The notes below the pieces were generated by a model that was not told the DNA's origin, did not search any database, and was given only the letters and a program-made list of their open reading frames with translations. Below, piece after piece: positions 32,242 through 39,155 of a DNA stretch of 40,202 nucleotides. Each line of letters begins with the position of its first letter. The stretch's first letter is position 1. This stretch comes from a virus, in the IMG/VR virus record IMGVR_UViG_3300042923_000755, positions 1 to 40,202 of that record. One strand, given 5' to 3'. The position numbers and the translations under genes were made by a program.

Positions 32242-32613
32242 TCATTTTTCTTGAATTGTAATTATGCAGCCCAAAGAGGGCTTGTCTGTAGTGCCACCAG
32301 TAATTTTTTTGATCTTTGCGGTCAATCGGGTTCCATTGTCTATTATCTCTGCAAGATCAATGGCATCGTCATCAGCAATGTGTCCTAGTTGTCCAACCTT
32401 AGACCACACTTCAATTGCGTTGGGATACTCCTTACTTCTTTTGCGCTTTAAAGTGATTTCTTGATTCGCGACGCATTTTTTTAACAAATTCTGTCTATTC
32501 GTTCCGTTTGGGTTATCAAAACTTACACCCACAACGCGATAATCGCTATCAATATCATTCATTGTGAGTTTTTGATGTTTTTTTCCAAAAAGCCACTCAA
32601 ACAATATAATCAC
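32242..32613 (-). CDS. Stand-alone HIRAN-domain protein
   Basis: 123 aa. YRVVGVSFDNPNGTNRQNLL, KRSKEYPNAIEVWSKVGQLG, HIADDDAIDLAEIIDNG and IKKITGG give the HIRAN pattern, a domain that binds 3' DNA ends in HLTF-type helicases and also occurs alone in bacteria. It is on the opposite strand to all its neighbours, so it looks like an independently expressed moron. GTG start with GGAGGG only three bases away, so the start is uncertain. Confidence 0.72.
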   Translation of the reverse strand: MIILFEWLFGKKHQKLTMNDIDSDYRVVGVSFDNPNGTNRQNLLKKCVANQEITLKRKRSKEYPNAIEVWSKVGQLGHIADDDAIDLAEIIDNGTRLTAKIKKITGGTTDKPSLGCIITIQEK

Positions 32614-32687
32614 AACCCTCCAATAATTTGTAGTCTGAACAACTTTTATTCTAAAGGCAAAGGGAACATTTGGAAAGGAGTTTTGAG

Positions 32688-32963
32688 ATGATCAAGAAGC
32701 CTCGTAACGCTTCAATTTATGGATTACAGCACCAAATTCTCAACAGAAGTTGGAGCAGCAAGCAGCGTCAGAAGCAAAATAATGACGCCTATGTTATACA
32801 AATAACCCTGCAATCCTGCCTGGACGCCGGAGCGCCGCCGGACCTTCTCCGGCAAATTATCGCCATGTACCGCCGGCATTACGCAGGGGACAAAGAGATG
32901 CAATTAGTAATCAATGACGTAGAGGTACGTTACATCACATCACTGGAGGGATACGCACCATGA
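32688..32963 (+). CDS. Small early protein of unknown function
   Basis: 91 aa. Basic N-terminus (IKKPRNASIYGLQHQILNRS) then a helical centre (LQSCLDAGAPPDLLRQIIAM) and a short beta end. ATG 32688 has AAAGGAG upstream; the frame extends to TTG 32670 without a site. Its stop overlaps the antirepressor start (ATGA). Not recognised. Confidence 0.68.
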   Translation: MIKKPRNASIYGLQHQILNRSWSSKQRQKQNNDAYVIQITLQSCLDAGAPPDLLRQIIAMYRRHYAGDKEMQLVINDVEVRYITSLEGYAP

Positions 32964-33655
32964 CCCAAGTTGTAAAAATTCAAGTCAATCAGCAGGCGAG
33001 GAATCTTCAAGTCCGTGAAATTTCAGGGCAGCGTATTGTAACTTTCCGGGATATTGACGAGCTTCACCGGCGTCCGGAAGGAACAGCAAGCCGCAATTTC
33101 CGTGAGAATCGGGAGCGTTTTATTTCCGGAACGGATTACTTCGATGTTACGCCGGAGCATTTCCAATCCGACGAAATTCGTCGCTTTGGAATTTCCAGCC
33201 CGCGCGGCGGGACAGTAATCACGGAATCTGGATATCTGATGTTGGTCAAGTCGTTCAATGATGATCTTGCCTGGAAGGTCCAACGCCAGTTAGTAAATAG
33301 CTATTTCAGGGGGCAAGCCTCTTCCCACGATTCGTTGCGTTCTTTAATGGCTGCTACACATAACCTGCTTGCAGGTCAGGAGATCATCACCGAACGGCTA
33401 GAGGATGTCGAGCATAAACTCGAGACTCAAATTACGCTGGACAGTGGGCAGCAGCGCCGTCTGCAGAAGGCGATTAATCAGCGCGTGTGCACTCTTGAGC
33501 AAATTAAAGAAGCACGCGGGGAATGGTTCCGGCAGCTCCATAAGGAAATTAAGGACCGCTGGAGCGTGAGCAGCTACAAAGATGTGCTGAAGCATGATCT
33601 GCAGGAAGTCATGAACTATGTTGCGGCCTGGGTGCCTATTCGGCGGGAGGATTAA
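32960..33655 (+). CDS. Antirepressor-like protein, ORF6N + ORF6C domains
   Basis: 231 aa. Residues about 8-115 are an ORF6N domain (FRDIDELHRRPEGTASRNFR, ITESGYLMLVKSFNDDLAW). Residues about 150-228 are an ORF6C domain (LDSGQQRRLQKAINQRVCTL, KEIKDRWSVSSYKDVLKHDL). Such proteins antagonise phage repressors or control early genes. A coiled-coil linker separates the two. Start overlaps the preceding stop. Confidence 0.87.
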   Translation: MTQVVKIQVNQQARNLQVREISGQRIVTFRDIDELHRRPEGTASRNFRENRERFISGTDYFDVTPEHFQSDEIRRFGISSPRGGTVITESGYLMLVKSFNDDLAWKVQRQLVNSYFRGQASSHDSLRSLMAATHNLLAGQEIITERLEDVEHKLETQITLDSGQQRRLQKAINQRVCTLEQIKEARGEWFRQLHKEIKDRWSVSSYKDVLKHDLQEVMNYVAAWVPIRRED

Positions 33656-33657
33656 TC

Positions 33658-33837
33658 ATGAAAGACGCCAGGGAATACCGTTATCAAATGCGTTTTTGGC
33701 TGGAAGCCAGTAAAGACGCCAGACTGCGGGGAGATGAAGCGAATGAGCGCCATGCCATCCAGATGTTCCGTCAGAACAGGGATGAGCTCCTTTCTATCTG
33801 GAGCAGTCCAGCAGAAGAAGCCGCACAGTGTGGATAA
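33658..33837 (+). CDS. Small charged early protein
   Basis: 59 aa, starting MKDAREYRYQMRFWLEASKD and ending EEAAQCG. Helical and charged; no family recognised. GGGAGG lies about eight bases upstream, and it follows the antirepressor stop directly. Its last codons form a DnaA box. Confidence 0.72.
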   Translation: MKDAREYRYQMRFWLEASKDARLRGDEANERHAIQMFRQNRDELLSIWSSPAEEAAQCG

Positions 33838-33848
33838 TCTGTGGACAA
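33829..33848 (-). other. Tandem DnaA boxes
   Basis: TGTGGATAA (33829-33837), the exact complement of TTATCCACA, and TGTGGACAA (33840-33848), one mismatch from it. They are 11 bases apart, one helical turn, in a gene-poor stretch upstream of the replication genes. Confidence 0.65.
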
Positions 33849-33940
33849 ACGAAAAACAGCCCGACGGGGTAGGAGCCGCGGACTATAACTTTGCAAAAAT
33901 GAATTTACAGAAAGTTTATCAAGGATCGGAGGAAATTGCA

Positions 33941-34108
33941 ATGAAAACAGCAGATAAAGAGAAATTTGTAATCGTCGGAACCTGCGCGGCCCCATATTGC
34001 CGCCGGGTGATTCTGGCCGGGCAGTCGGTGGTTCGCTGCGGTAATGCCCTTTGCTGCAACTACTCATGTCTTAATCAGTACATGTTCGGTGGGGGGCGCC
34101 GTGGTTAG
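33941..34108 (+). CDS. Small Cys-rich protein, possible zinc finger
   Basis: 55 aa. Cys residues are spaced GTCAAPYC, VVRCG, LCCNYSC, suggesting metal binding. ATG 33941 has GGAGGAAAT upstream; the frame is open further 5' but through the neighbouring gene. Role unknown. Confidence 0.68.
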   Translation: MKTADKEKFVIVGTCAAPYCRRVILAGQSVVRCGNALCCNYSCLNQYMFGGGRRG

Positions 34109-34487
34109 TTTCGGGTTCCATCCTGTACCGAAGCCCAAGCATAAGCGTAATAAGCCCACCGCCAAGCAGCGGGGAGCTATCAGCAAGGAAGTGTACGAAG
34201 CGGCGCTGGAGCGTTCCGGCGGTTGCTGTGAGCAGTGCGGCAGCACAGAAGGCCTGCAATGCGCCCACCTGCTGCGGCGCTGGCAGATTGAAGGCGAAAC
34301 CACCGTGAACGATGTCGCCATACTCTGCGGACCCAGCGTAAACAGCGGGACATGTCACCATTATGTTGACTATACCGCCAGCGGGAAGCAGTGGGCAATC
34401 AACAAGCGGGAGGAATTCTATTCCCGAGCTTTCCCGGAACTTCCAGGAAATTCCCATAACAACAAGGAAGGCGCTGCCGATGGCTGA
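34101..34487 (+). CDS. HNH-like protein of the replication region
   Basis: 128 aa. GCCEQCGSTEGLQCAHLLRR, TTVNDVAILCGP and GTCHHY give paired Cys ligands, a His, a central Asn and a final HH, the layout of an HNH/DUF968-type nuclease. The basic N-terminus (KPKHKRNKPTAKQRG) may bind DNA. GTG start overlaps the previous stop. Could take part in recombination or resolving DNA branches. Confidence 0.65.
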   Translation: MVSFGFHPVPKPKHKRNKPTAKQRGAISKEVYEAALERSGGCCEQCGSTEGLQCAHLLRRWQIEGETTVNDVAILCGPSVNSGTCHHYVDYTASGKQWAINKREEFYSRAFPELPGNSHNNKEGAADG

Positions 34488-35439
34488 AAAAAGAATGCTC
34501 TCTAAAGTAATTTCGATATCGGAAAAGGTCAACGAGCTGCCGGATATTTTCGATATGCTGCTGTACACCTGGATGATCCCGCATGCGGACGATTTTGGGC
34601 GCTTGGCGGGCTCTCCGGGCAAGGTCAAGGCTTTAGTTGTGCCGATGCTGGAAAAGTCCATTAAGGATATACGCCAATCCCTGCAGGTTCTGAACGACCA
34701 AGGGCTCATTTTATGGTACGAGGTTGACGGGGAAAGTGTCGTCCAGATTCAGCAGTTTGAGAAGCATCAGCAGGGATTACACAAGCGCACGCGCTCTAAA
34801 TTCCCCGACTTTCCGGGAAATTCCGGGAATGTCCAAGAATTTCCCTCTGAACTGAAGGGAACTGAACTGAACAGAACTGAAGAGAACAGAACTGAAGAGA
34901 ACGGAACAGAAGAGAAGAGAACAGAACAAGAACAGAACGGAAACGAAGGCAGCATGCCGGCTTCGCCCGATGCCGCCGAAGATGAATACCTTTATGGTGG
35001 TGGTCCTCTTCCTTCAATCTCTGATGCATTCAGGATGTTTGAGAATGAAGGGTTTGGCACCATAAGCGATATCACCAAAGACCAGCTCAACGCATTTATC
35101 CAGGATTACACCGAGAAATGGCTTTGTGAAGCCATGAAAAAGGCCGTATTGGCCGGAAAGCGGAATCTGAGCTATGTACAGGGCATCCTCAAACGCTGGA
35201 AGTCCGAAGGTATTGACGAACCTTGGACAAAGGACAAGCCGCCCGAGCAGGGGGGAAGCAGGGGAGCCCGCGGGGGATACAGCGGCAAGCCACATATTGA
35301 GGTCGTCCAGCCGACAACGGATGGCCCCACTCCCGAGGACATCGCCCTGCAGCAGAAATTGCTCGCGGAGCTCCAGGCCAAAAAGGAAGCGAAGCTTCGT
35401 CAAGAAAAGCGGGATAGAGGGGAGGGGCCGGAACATTGA
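34480..35439 (+). CDS. DnaD-like replication initiation protein
   Basis: 319 aa. Residues about 1-105 form an N-terminal winged-helix region (SKVISISEKVNELPDIFDML, DDFGRLAGSPGKVKALVVPM). Residues about 110-160 are a repeat-rich linker of Glu, Asn, Arg and Thr encoded by tandem 15-mers. Residues about 180-245 match the DnaD/DnaB-like domain (FIQDYTEKWLCEAMKKAVLA, NLSYVQGILKRWKSEGI). It probably opens the phage origin and loads host helicase; no separate helicase loader is visible. Confidence 0.82.
   Translation: MAEKRMLSKVISISEKVNELPDIFDMLLYTWMIPHADDFGRLAGSPGKVKALVVPMLEKSIKDIRQSLQVLNDQGLILWYEVDGESVVQIQQFEKHQQGLHKRTRSKFPDFPGNSGNVQEFPSELKGTELNRTEENRTEENGTEEKRTEQEQNGNEGSMPASPDAAEDEYLYGGGPLPSISDAFRMFENEGFGTISDITKDQLNAFIQDYTEKWLCEAMKKAVLAGKRNLSYVQGILKRWKSEGIDEPWTKDKPPEQGGSRGARGGYSGKPHIEVVQPTTDGPTPEDIALQQKLLAELQAKKEAKLRQEKRDRGEGPEH
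34871..34915 (+). repeat. Tandem 15-bp repeats inside the replication gene
   Basis: Two exact copies of ACAGAACTGAAGAGA (34871-34885, 34886-34900) and a third with two changes (34901-34915), flanked by degenerate copies from about 34850 to 34940. Encodes an (N/K)(R/G)TEE repeat. Candidate iterons of the phage origin. Confidence 0.7.
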
Positions 35440-35651
35440 GAAAAATGTGCTCAGTACCTATCTGCCAGCTCAATGCTACAACCACATGGGCGACCGTCCC
35501 GGTGTGTCGGCACTGCTGGGAAATCATCATGCAAGAACAACTAGAGTATTACGCTGGCAAGCTTCAAGAACATGAACGCTGCCGTTATGTTCGTATACGG
35601 CATCTGACACCGCTCTGGCCGATCCTTAAGCGAGAAATGGCCTATGGCTGA
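35436..35651 (+). CDS. Small Cys-containing protein of unknown function
   Basis: 71 aa. Cys pairs MCSVPIC and VCRHCW near the N-terminus suggest a zinc knuckle, followed by a helical part (QEQLEYYAGKLQEHERC). TTG start overlaps the replication gene stop, with GGGGAGGGG upstream; ATG 35445 is the alternative. Confidence 0.65.
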   Translation: MRKMCSVPICQLNATTTWATVPVCRHCWEIIMQEQLEYYAGKLQEHERCRYVRIRHLTPLWPILKREMAYG

Positions 35652-35946
35652 TCAGAACGGATGGCTGTCCCGCTCCGAGGTTGCGGCCGGCGGGCTGCCC
35701 GTATACATCACCGGTGGCCCCGGATGGCGCCCGGCGCGGCCGGCGGGCTGGATATTGCTTCCCCGCTACCGCTGTGCGGAGCTCGGGGCGCACGTTCCAG
35801 CCTGGGAGCAGCCGGCAGCTTACCTACATGTTCCGAAGGCATTCCCGCCGCACAGTTACGCCCCGCTGTATGCCCGGCGTATGGACCAGATTGATGTTAG
35901 CCGGCTGACCGCCGCCGAGAGAGCCGAAGTGGAGCGGGAAACATGA
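35644..35946 (+). CDS. Early protein of unknown function
   Basis: 100 aa, Pro/Ala/Trp-rich (GGPGWRPARPAGWILLPRYR, HVPAWEQPAAYLHVPKAFPP) with a short helical end. No family recognised. The start overlaps the previous stop by 8 bases and the end overlaps the next start (ATGA), so it belongs to a coupled series of small genes. Confidence 0.6.
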   Translation: MADQNGWLSRSEVAAGGLPVYITGGPGWRPARPAGWILLPRYRCAELGAHVPAWEQPAAYLHVPKAFPPHSYAPLYARRMDQIDVSRLTAAERAEVERET

Positions 35947-36089
35947 TTCTGGTGTGCTTGGAGTGCGCGAAGGATATGCAGGAAATCAAACAGAATGTGT
36001 TCCGCTGCCCTTGCTGCGGCTGGGGTGCGGAGCAATTAACCATACCGGAGAGGATCGATGAATATGAAACGCCCAAACACGGGACTTAA
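35943..36089 (+). CDS. Tiny zinc-ribbon-like protein
   Basis: 48 aa, beginning MILVCLECAKDMQEIKQNVF. CLEC and CPCCGWG form a CxxC...CxCC pair typical of a zinc ribbon. Coupled to the preceding gene through ATGA; overlaps the next gene by 32 bases. Role unknown. Confidence 0.65.
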   Translation: MILVCLECAKDMQEIKQNVFRCPCCGWGAEQLTIPERIDEYETPKHGT

Positions 36090-36606
36090 TGTTAAAGGAT
36101 TGTGCAGCCAAATCAGAGATTCCAAAAAAATCATGCTCTGGTCTTTCAAAGATGGCCAATATGCAATTTCTAATCGCCACTGGGTCATTCGGTTCACTGA
36201 AATTCCTGAAGAAGTCCTAAAAACACTGTTTATGATATTCGGTAGGCTGCCCGAAGATGGAACGTGTCTGAAGTTCTATTTCGATAAAGTTATTTCGGAT
36301 CCGACAGTTCCGGACTTTGAATCCATCTACCAAGGTGCCGAGAGGGGAATGCCGGGAATTAAGACCCCAATCATCAAGGAAAGCGGAGATTTGTTGCTGA
36401 GGGTCTTCAAAAATGCAGAAACGCTCTATTTTGTGTCTGAGCAAAATCTGAAGGCCGTCAATCATACCGATTACGAAGGTGAGATTTTGACATCCGGCCC
36501 GCAGTCACCAATCTTATACAAGGATTTAGAATATATCGTTTTACCTGTTCGTGTTCTTCAGGTTGTAGAAGAAGCGGCGCTTATCAATCAAGTCATTTAC
36601 GGATAG
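36058..36606 (+). CDS. Early protein of unknown function
   Basis: 182 aa, soluble, mixed alpha/beta (WSFKDGQYAISNRHWVIRFT, RLPEDGTCLKFYFDKVI, SPILYKDLEYIVLPVRVLQV). The pattern of strands suggests a sliding-clamp-like or other phage-specific fold, but no motif proves this. GAGAGG precedes the ATG. Confidence 0.7.
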   Translation: MNMKRPNTGLNVKGLCSQIRDSKKIMLWSFKDGQYAISNRHWVIRFTEIPEEVLKTLFMIFGRLPEDGTCLKFYFDKVISDPTVPDFESIYQGAERGMPGIKTPIIKESGDLLLRVFKNAETLYFVSEQNLKAVNHTDYEGEILTSGPQSPILYKDLEYIVLPVRVLQVVEEAALINQVIYG

Positions 36607-36618
36607 GGGGCGGATTCT

Positions 36619-36840
36619 TTGGATCAGGTAAATATCCCACCGGATGTACAGCAAGCATGGAACATTGTAGCAGCGTATTTGAACCAGCAGCCGGAAATAT
36701 CGTTCAGCATTAATCCCTGGTACCGCTTCGGGGAGTCTGACGAGCGCAATCAATACACCATCGAGACGAATGCAAGCAGACGCGTGCTCATTACGGCGTC
36801 CGAGGAATGGCGCTGGAAAAGCCCAGCTCGGACTAAATAG
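36619..36840 (+). CDS. Small early protein of unknown function
   Basis: 73 aa, Trp-rich (VQQAWNIVAAYLNQQPEISF, NPWYRFGES, SEEWRWKSP). TTG start with TAGGGGG upstream. No family recognised. Confidence 0.6.
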   Translation: MDQVNIPPDVQQAWNIVAAYLNQQPEISFSINPWYRFGESDERNQYTIETNASRRVLITASEEWRWKSPARTK

Positions 36841-36880
36841 TAGTGAAGAGTAGACGAATATAGCGAAGGAAGGTGTAAGA

Positions 36881-37144
36881 GTGAAGCCATCTGAAAGGTT
36901 GTCTTCAGCAGAACAGGAAAAATATGTTTTAATTGATAATACATGTACAAATTATGAAGCTCTGTATGGCTGGAAAGTTGGGACTGTATTGAAACGAGTT
37001 TCAATTTGGTACGGATCTAATGGATGCGGTAAGAACCTGAAACAAGCATATTTTGTTCCCGTAGATTCAAACCGTTGTAGTAGTCACATTGTATGGAGCG
37101 ACCATATCAAGGGAGTAACTGGGCAGCTGGAGATGGATTTTTAG
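36881..37144 (+). CDS. Small early protein of unknown function
   Basis: 87 aa. SSAEQEKYVLIDNTCTNYEA and VSIWYGSNGCGKNLKQAYFV are the central parts. GNGCGKN resembles a P-loop only superficially. GTG start; GAAGGAAGG lies upstream. AT-richer than its neighbours, so possibly a recent arrival. Confidence 0.6.
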   Translation: MKPSERLSSAEQEKYVLIDNTCTNYEALYGWKVGTVLKRVSIWYGSNGCGKNLKQAYFVPVDSNRCSSHIVWSDHIKGVTGQLEMDF

Positions 37145-37238
37145 TTTCCCAGTCCGAGAAAATGATGCATTAGGGCCGGAGGCCTCCGAGACCGACCGAA
37201 TTACCCAGCGTAGCGGGGGCCGCCAGCCTGTGAACTTA

Positions 37239-37252
37239 TCCTTATAAGGAGG
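37239..37252 (+). promoter_or_regulatory. Palindrome overlapping the ribosome binding site
   Basis: TCCTTATAAGGA is a perfect 12-base palindrome that covers the start of AAGGAGG for the gene at 37264. The site is 11 bases from the ATG. The remaining gap (37145-37238) is GC-rich with short inverted repeats and no gene that I can see. Confidence 0.5.
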
Positions 37253-37263
37253 AACATACCCCT

Positions 37264-37473
37264 ATGATTATAAAGACCACACAGAGCCTTACAGCGGCTA
37301 CAGGACACATCGTCTCTGGTGTATCCTTTAGAGCCAAACGGGAGCGGGACGGATACCGGATCACCTTGGGGGAGCACAGCGGCATCTTTGTACCGGGCAC
37401 TGCGGCATTCGTGCTCAGTGATCAGCAGCCGGACGAGAACGGCAATCGCCGCCGCGGCACACGCTATGACTGA
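37264..37473 (+). CDS. Small beta-rich protein of unknown function
   Basis: 69 aa: KTTQSLTAATGHIVSGVSFR, ERDGYRITLGEHSGIFVPGT, DENGNRRRGTRYD. Probably a small beta-barrel. Overlaps the sigma-like gene by 8 bases, so it is translationally coupled to it. Confidence 0.65.
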   Translation: MIIKTTQSLTAATGHIVSGVSFRAKRERDGYRITLGEHSGIFVPGTAAFVLSDQQPDENGNRRRGTRYD

Positions 37474-38044
37474 CTTACTGACAAGCTATGAAGAAACCAA
37501 GCGGGAACTAAACAAACAGATTGCTTCGCTGGAGAAGAAACTGGAACCACTCAAGGAAAGACTCAAGGCAGCAGAGACCAAGCAGGAGCGGGACGACATA
37601 CGGAAGCAGATGGACCCAATCAAACTGGAGAAGAACGCGTTCGCTGCCAGCGTCAGCGATATTGAGTACGGTATCGAATGGTTACGGACAGGGTATCCAC
37701 CAGGCTACCGCAGGCCCATGGAGCGGCGCAGCATATCTCAACGGACGAAGGTATGGGACCCGCAATGGATGGAGTACTTGACCGCCTACGAATTTGAGTT
37801 TGAGCCTGCGGAGGTGGGCCGGCCGCTTACCCGGGAAGAGGAGTGGAGGATTGAGGATGCCTTGCGGACTCTCTCGGAGCGGGAGCGGCAATGTTATGTG
37901 CTTCATCACGCTATTGGCATGTCAATGCAAAATATAGCAAATGAGATGGGTATCAAGAAGGGAACGGTGCAGAACATGCTGCAGCGGGCAGACAAGAAGA
38001 TAGCATTCAACAAGGCGAATAACCTGTTCCTACTTTTTATGTGA
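37466..38044 (+). CDS. Sigma-70 region-4-like late transcription regulator
   Basis: 192 aa. A long coiled coil (about 5-60, TKRELNKQIASLEKKLEPLK) precedes a DNA-binding end: LRTLSERERQCYVLHHAIGM, SMQNIANEMGIKKGTVQNML, QRADKKIA (about 133-182), a sigma region 4-type helix-turn-helix. Such proteins, placed last in the early operon before cos, activate late genes (ArpU/Xpf-like). The ATG at 37466 overlaps the previous gene and has a poor binding site of its own. Confidence 0.78.
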   Translation: MTDLLTSYEETKRELNKQIASLEKKLEPLKERLKAAETKQERDDIRKQMDPIKLEKNAFAASVSDIEYGIEWLRTGYPPGYRRPMERRSISQRTKVWDPQWMEYLTAYEFEFEPAEVGRPLTREEEWRIEDALRTLSERERQCYVLHHAIGMSMQNIANEMGIKKGTVQNMLQRADKKIAFNKANNLFLLFM

Positions 38045-38135
38045 TTTCTTGTCTTACGGTTGCCACCTATAGATAAGTGCCATAAAAAAATAGGCTGTGG
38101 GAGTCGTTGAAAAAGCGGATCTTTTTCCATAAAGA

Positions 38136-38160
38136 AAGCCCGGCATTATTCACCGGGCTT
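38136..38160 (-). terminator. Terminator of cassette B, inside the HTH gene end
   Basis: AAGCCCGG/CCGGGCTT stem with a nine-base loop holding the stop codon; minus-strand tail CTTTCTTTATG. The same stem and loop end cassette A. The gap 38045-38135 between the sigma-like gene and this terminator holds no other gene. Confidence 0.82.
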
Positions 38161-38391
38161 GTCCTTCTTCATATGGTATGCCTGAGCGGCTTCCTTCCGC
38201 TCCAAGCACTCCGACCGAAGGAACCAACGTTCCCGGCCGGTGTCTTTTATGGGAACCAACTTTCCTGACTTCACAAACTTGTGAAGATTCTGGCGGCTGC
38301 ACTCCATAAGCTCCATAGCTTCCGAAGTACTAAGCAATTCTGTGGTGACAAAATCAACAAGTGATTGCCTATCCTTAAAGGGACCAATCAT
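38146..38391 (-). CDS. Excisionase/MerR-type DNA-binding protein, cassette B
   Basis: 81 aa. TSEAMELMECSRQNLHKFVK, SGKLVPIKDTGRERWFLRSE, LERKEAAQAY is a compact HTH_17/excisionase-type domain. About two thirds identical to the cassette A copy. Its ATG overlaps the stop of membrane peptide B2 (ATGA), so the two are co-translated. Its last codons form the terminator stem. Probable regulator or antitoxin of the cassette; this role is inferred from coupling and duplication. Confidence 0.82.
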   Translation of the reverse strand: MIGPFKDRQSLVDFVTTELLSTSEAMELMECSRQNLHKFVKSGKLVPIKDTGRERWFLRSECLERKEAAQAYHMKKDKPGE

Positions 38392-38483
38392 GTCATTATG
38401 TTGATCACGACAGCAGCCACATTAATAACAAGGGCAGCGATACTGAACCAAAGAGCTAAGGACAGTTTACGGTCTATAGACAT
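38388..38483 (-). CDS. Membrane micro-peptide B2
   Basis: 31 aa, starting MSIDRKLSLALWFSIAALVI and ending INIMT: one hydrophobic helix from about residue 7 after a short charged start. AAAGGAAG lies about nine bases upstream. Stop overlaps the HTH start. Equivalent in position to A2 in the other cassette, with similar design but low identity. Confidence 0.7.
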   Translation of the reverse strand: MSIDRKLSLALWFSIAALVINVAAVVINIMT

Positions 38484-38501
38484 GTGATCAGCTTCCTTTC
38501 G

Positions 38502-38510
38502 TGGTATAAT
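38502..38510 (+). promoter_or_regulatory. Possible antisense promoter (extended -10), cassette B
   Basis: Plus-strand TGG TATAAT with a weak -35 (ATGTGA, 17 bases upstream). Reads toward the hairpins and the 3' end of peptide B1 from the opposite strand. An extended -10 occurs at the same relative place in cassette A. Confidence 0.4.
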
Positions 38511-38553
38511 CAAGAAGAGAAGAACGACCCTTTGATTTTCACTGGAACCCATT

Positions 38554-38599
38554 GGGAGCCTTGCGGCTCCCGCCGGGTCTCTGATTTAATGAATCAGAG
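38554..38599 (-). other. Two RNA hairpins between B1 and B2
   Basis: In the minus-strand RNA, CTCTGATT/AATCAGAG with a five-base loop (38579-38599) spans the B1 stop codon. GGGAGCC-GCAA-GGCTCCC (38554-38571) follows, a 7-bp stem with a GNRA tetraloop and no T run. Confidence 0.75.
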
Positions 38600-38705
38600 C
38601 AGTGATGAGGTTGATGAACGCGGCGATCAAGCTGATGGTGGCACCCACAAGCACGATCTTTGCTACTCGTTCATCCCGTCGTTCTTCTTTTCTTGTTTTT
38701 CGCAT
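38586..38705 (-). CDS. Membrane micro-peptide B1
   Basis: 39 aa, starting MRKTRKEERRDERVAKIVLV: a strongly charged N-terminus, then one hydrophobic helix (ATISLIAAFINLITALIH). AAAGGAGGTG precedes the ATG. It has its own strong promoter. Same design and partly the same sequence as A1 (TRKE, then ISLI and LI repeats). Resembles type I toxin or small holin-like peptides in layout only. Confidence 0.8.
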   Translation of the reverse strand: MRKTRKEERRDERVAKIVLVGATISLIAAFINLITALIH

Positions 38706-38731
38706 ATTGTTCACCTCCTTTCTATACTTTA

Positions 38732-38760
38732 ATTATATCATGATGGATTACAAAAGTCAA
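38732..38760 (-). promoter_or_regulatory. Cassette B promoter
   Basis: Minus-strand TTGACT, 17 bases, TATAAT with TGA just before it (extended -10). GATGG/CCATC inverted repeat spans the -35 and spacer. Confidence 0.85.
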
Positions 38761-38810
38761 CCATCTATTTAGATTATTTAGGGTTTTTAGTGTAATTTAA
38801 CCATATAAAA

Positions 38811-38835
38811 AAGCCCGGCATCATTCACCGGGCTT
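38811..38835 (-). terminator. Terminator of cassette A, inside the HTH gene end
   Basis: AAGCCCGG/CCGGGCTT with a nine-base loop, followed on the minus strand by six T. Nearly the same as 38136-38160. Confidence 0.88.
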
Positions 38836-39069
38836 GTCCGCTTTAGGTTTGCGATTATATATGCTGGCCGCCTCTCTCCGTTCCAGCACATCGGTACGAT
38901 AGAATAGACGTTCGCGGCCAGTGTCCTTAATCGGCACGAGCTTTCCACTCTGAACGAAATAATGGAGATTCTGGCGGCTACAATTCATTATCTCCATTGC
39001 TTCAGAGGTGCCGACAACTTCCCGGGCTATCCATTCTGACAATTCTTCTTTGCTGTTAAAAGTGTACAT
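38821..39069 (-). CDS. Excisionase/MerR-type DNA-binding protein, cassette A
   Basis: 82 aa. TSEAMEIMNCSRQNLHYFVQ, SGKLVPIKDTGRERLFYRTD, LERREAASIY parallels the cassette B protein; both end DKPGE. The ATG at 39069 shares TAATG with the stop of peptide A2, so I prefer it to the upstream GTG at 39075. Variation is concentrated at the N-terminus, while the putative recognition region (CSRQNLH) is kept, so both copies may bind similar DNA. Confidence 0.82.
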   Translation of the reverse strand: MYTFNSKEELSEWIAREVVGTSEAMEIMNCSRQNLHYFVQSGKLVPIKDTGRERLFYRTDVLERREAASIYNRKPKADKPGE

Positions 39070-39155
39070 TACCACTTCACCGCCAGAATAATCAGGTTAA
39101 TGATACTAATGACCAGTGTGGCATACGTTACCATATTCGTGGTCTTTTGAGTCAT
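39069..39155 (-). CDS. Membrane micro-peptide A2
   Basis: 28 aa, MTQKTTNMVTYATLVISIIN then a hydrophobic end and VKW. AGGAG lies nine bases upstream. Stop and HTH start share TAATG. Counterpart of B2. Confidence 0.7.
   Translation of the reverse strand: MTQKTTNMVTYATLVISIINLIILAVKW

Noticed and set aside
34850-34940. Short tandem repeats as a CRISPR array
   Set aside because: Units are only 15 bases, have no spacers and lie inside an intact reading frame.
36881-37144. P-loop ATPase suggested by GSNGCGKN
   Set aside because: The motif lacks the final Ser/Thr, and the protein is only 87 aa with no Walker B.
38484-38732. Plus-strand 82-codon open frame over cassette B
   Set aside because: It is the antisense of peptide B1 and the hairpins; the minus strand has promoter, ribosome site and a counterpart in cassette A.
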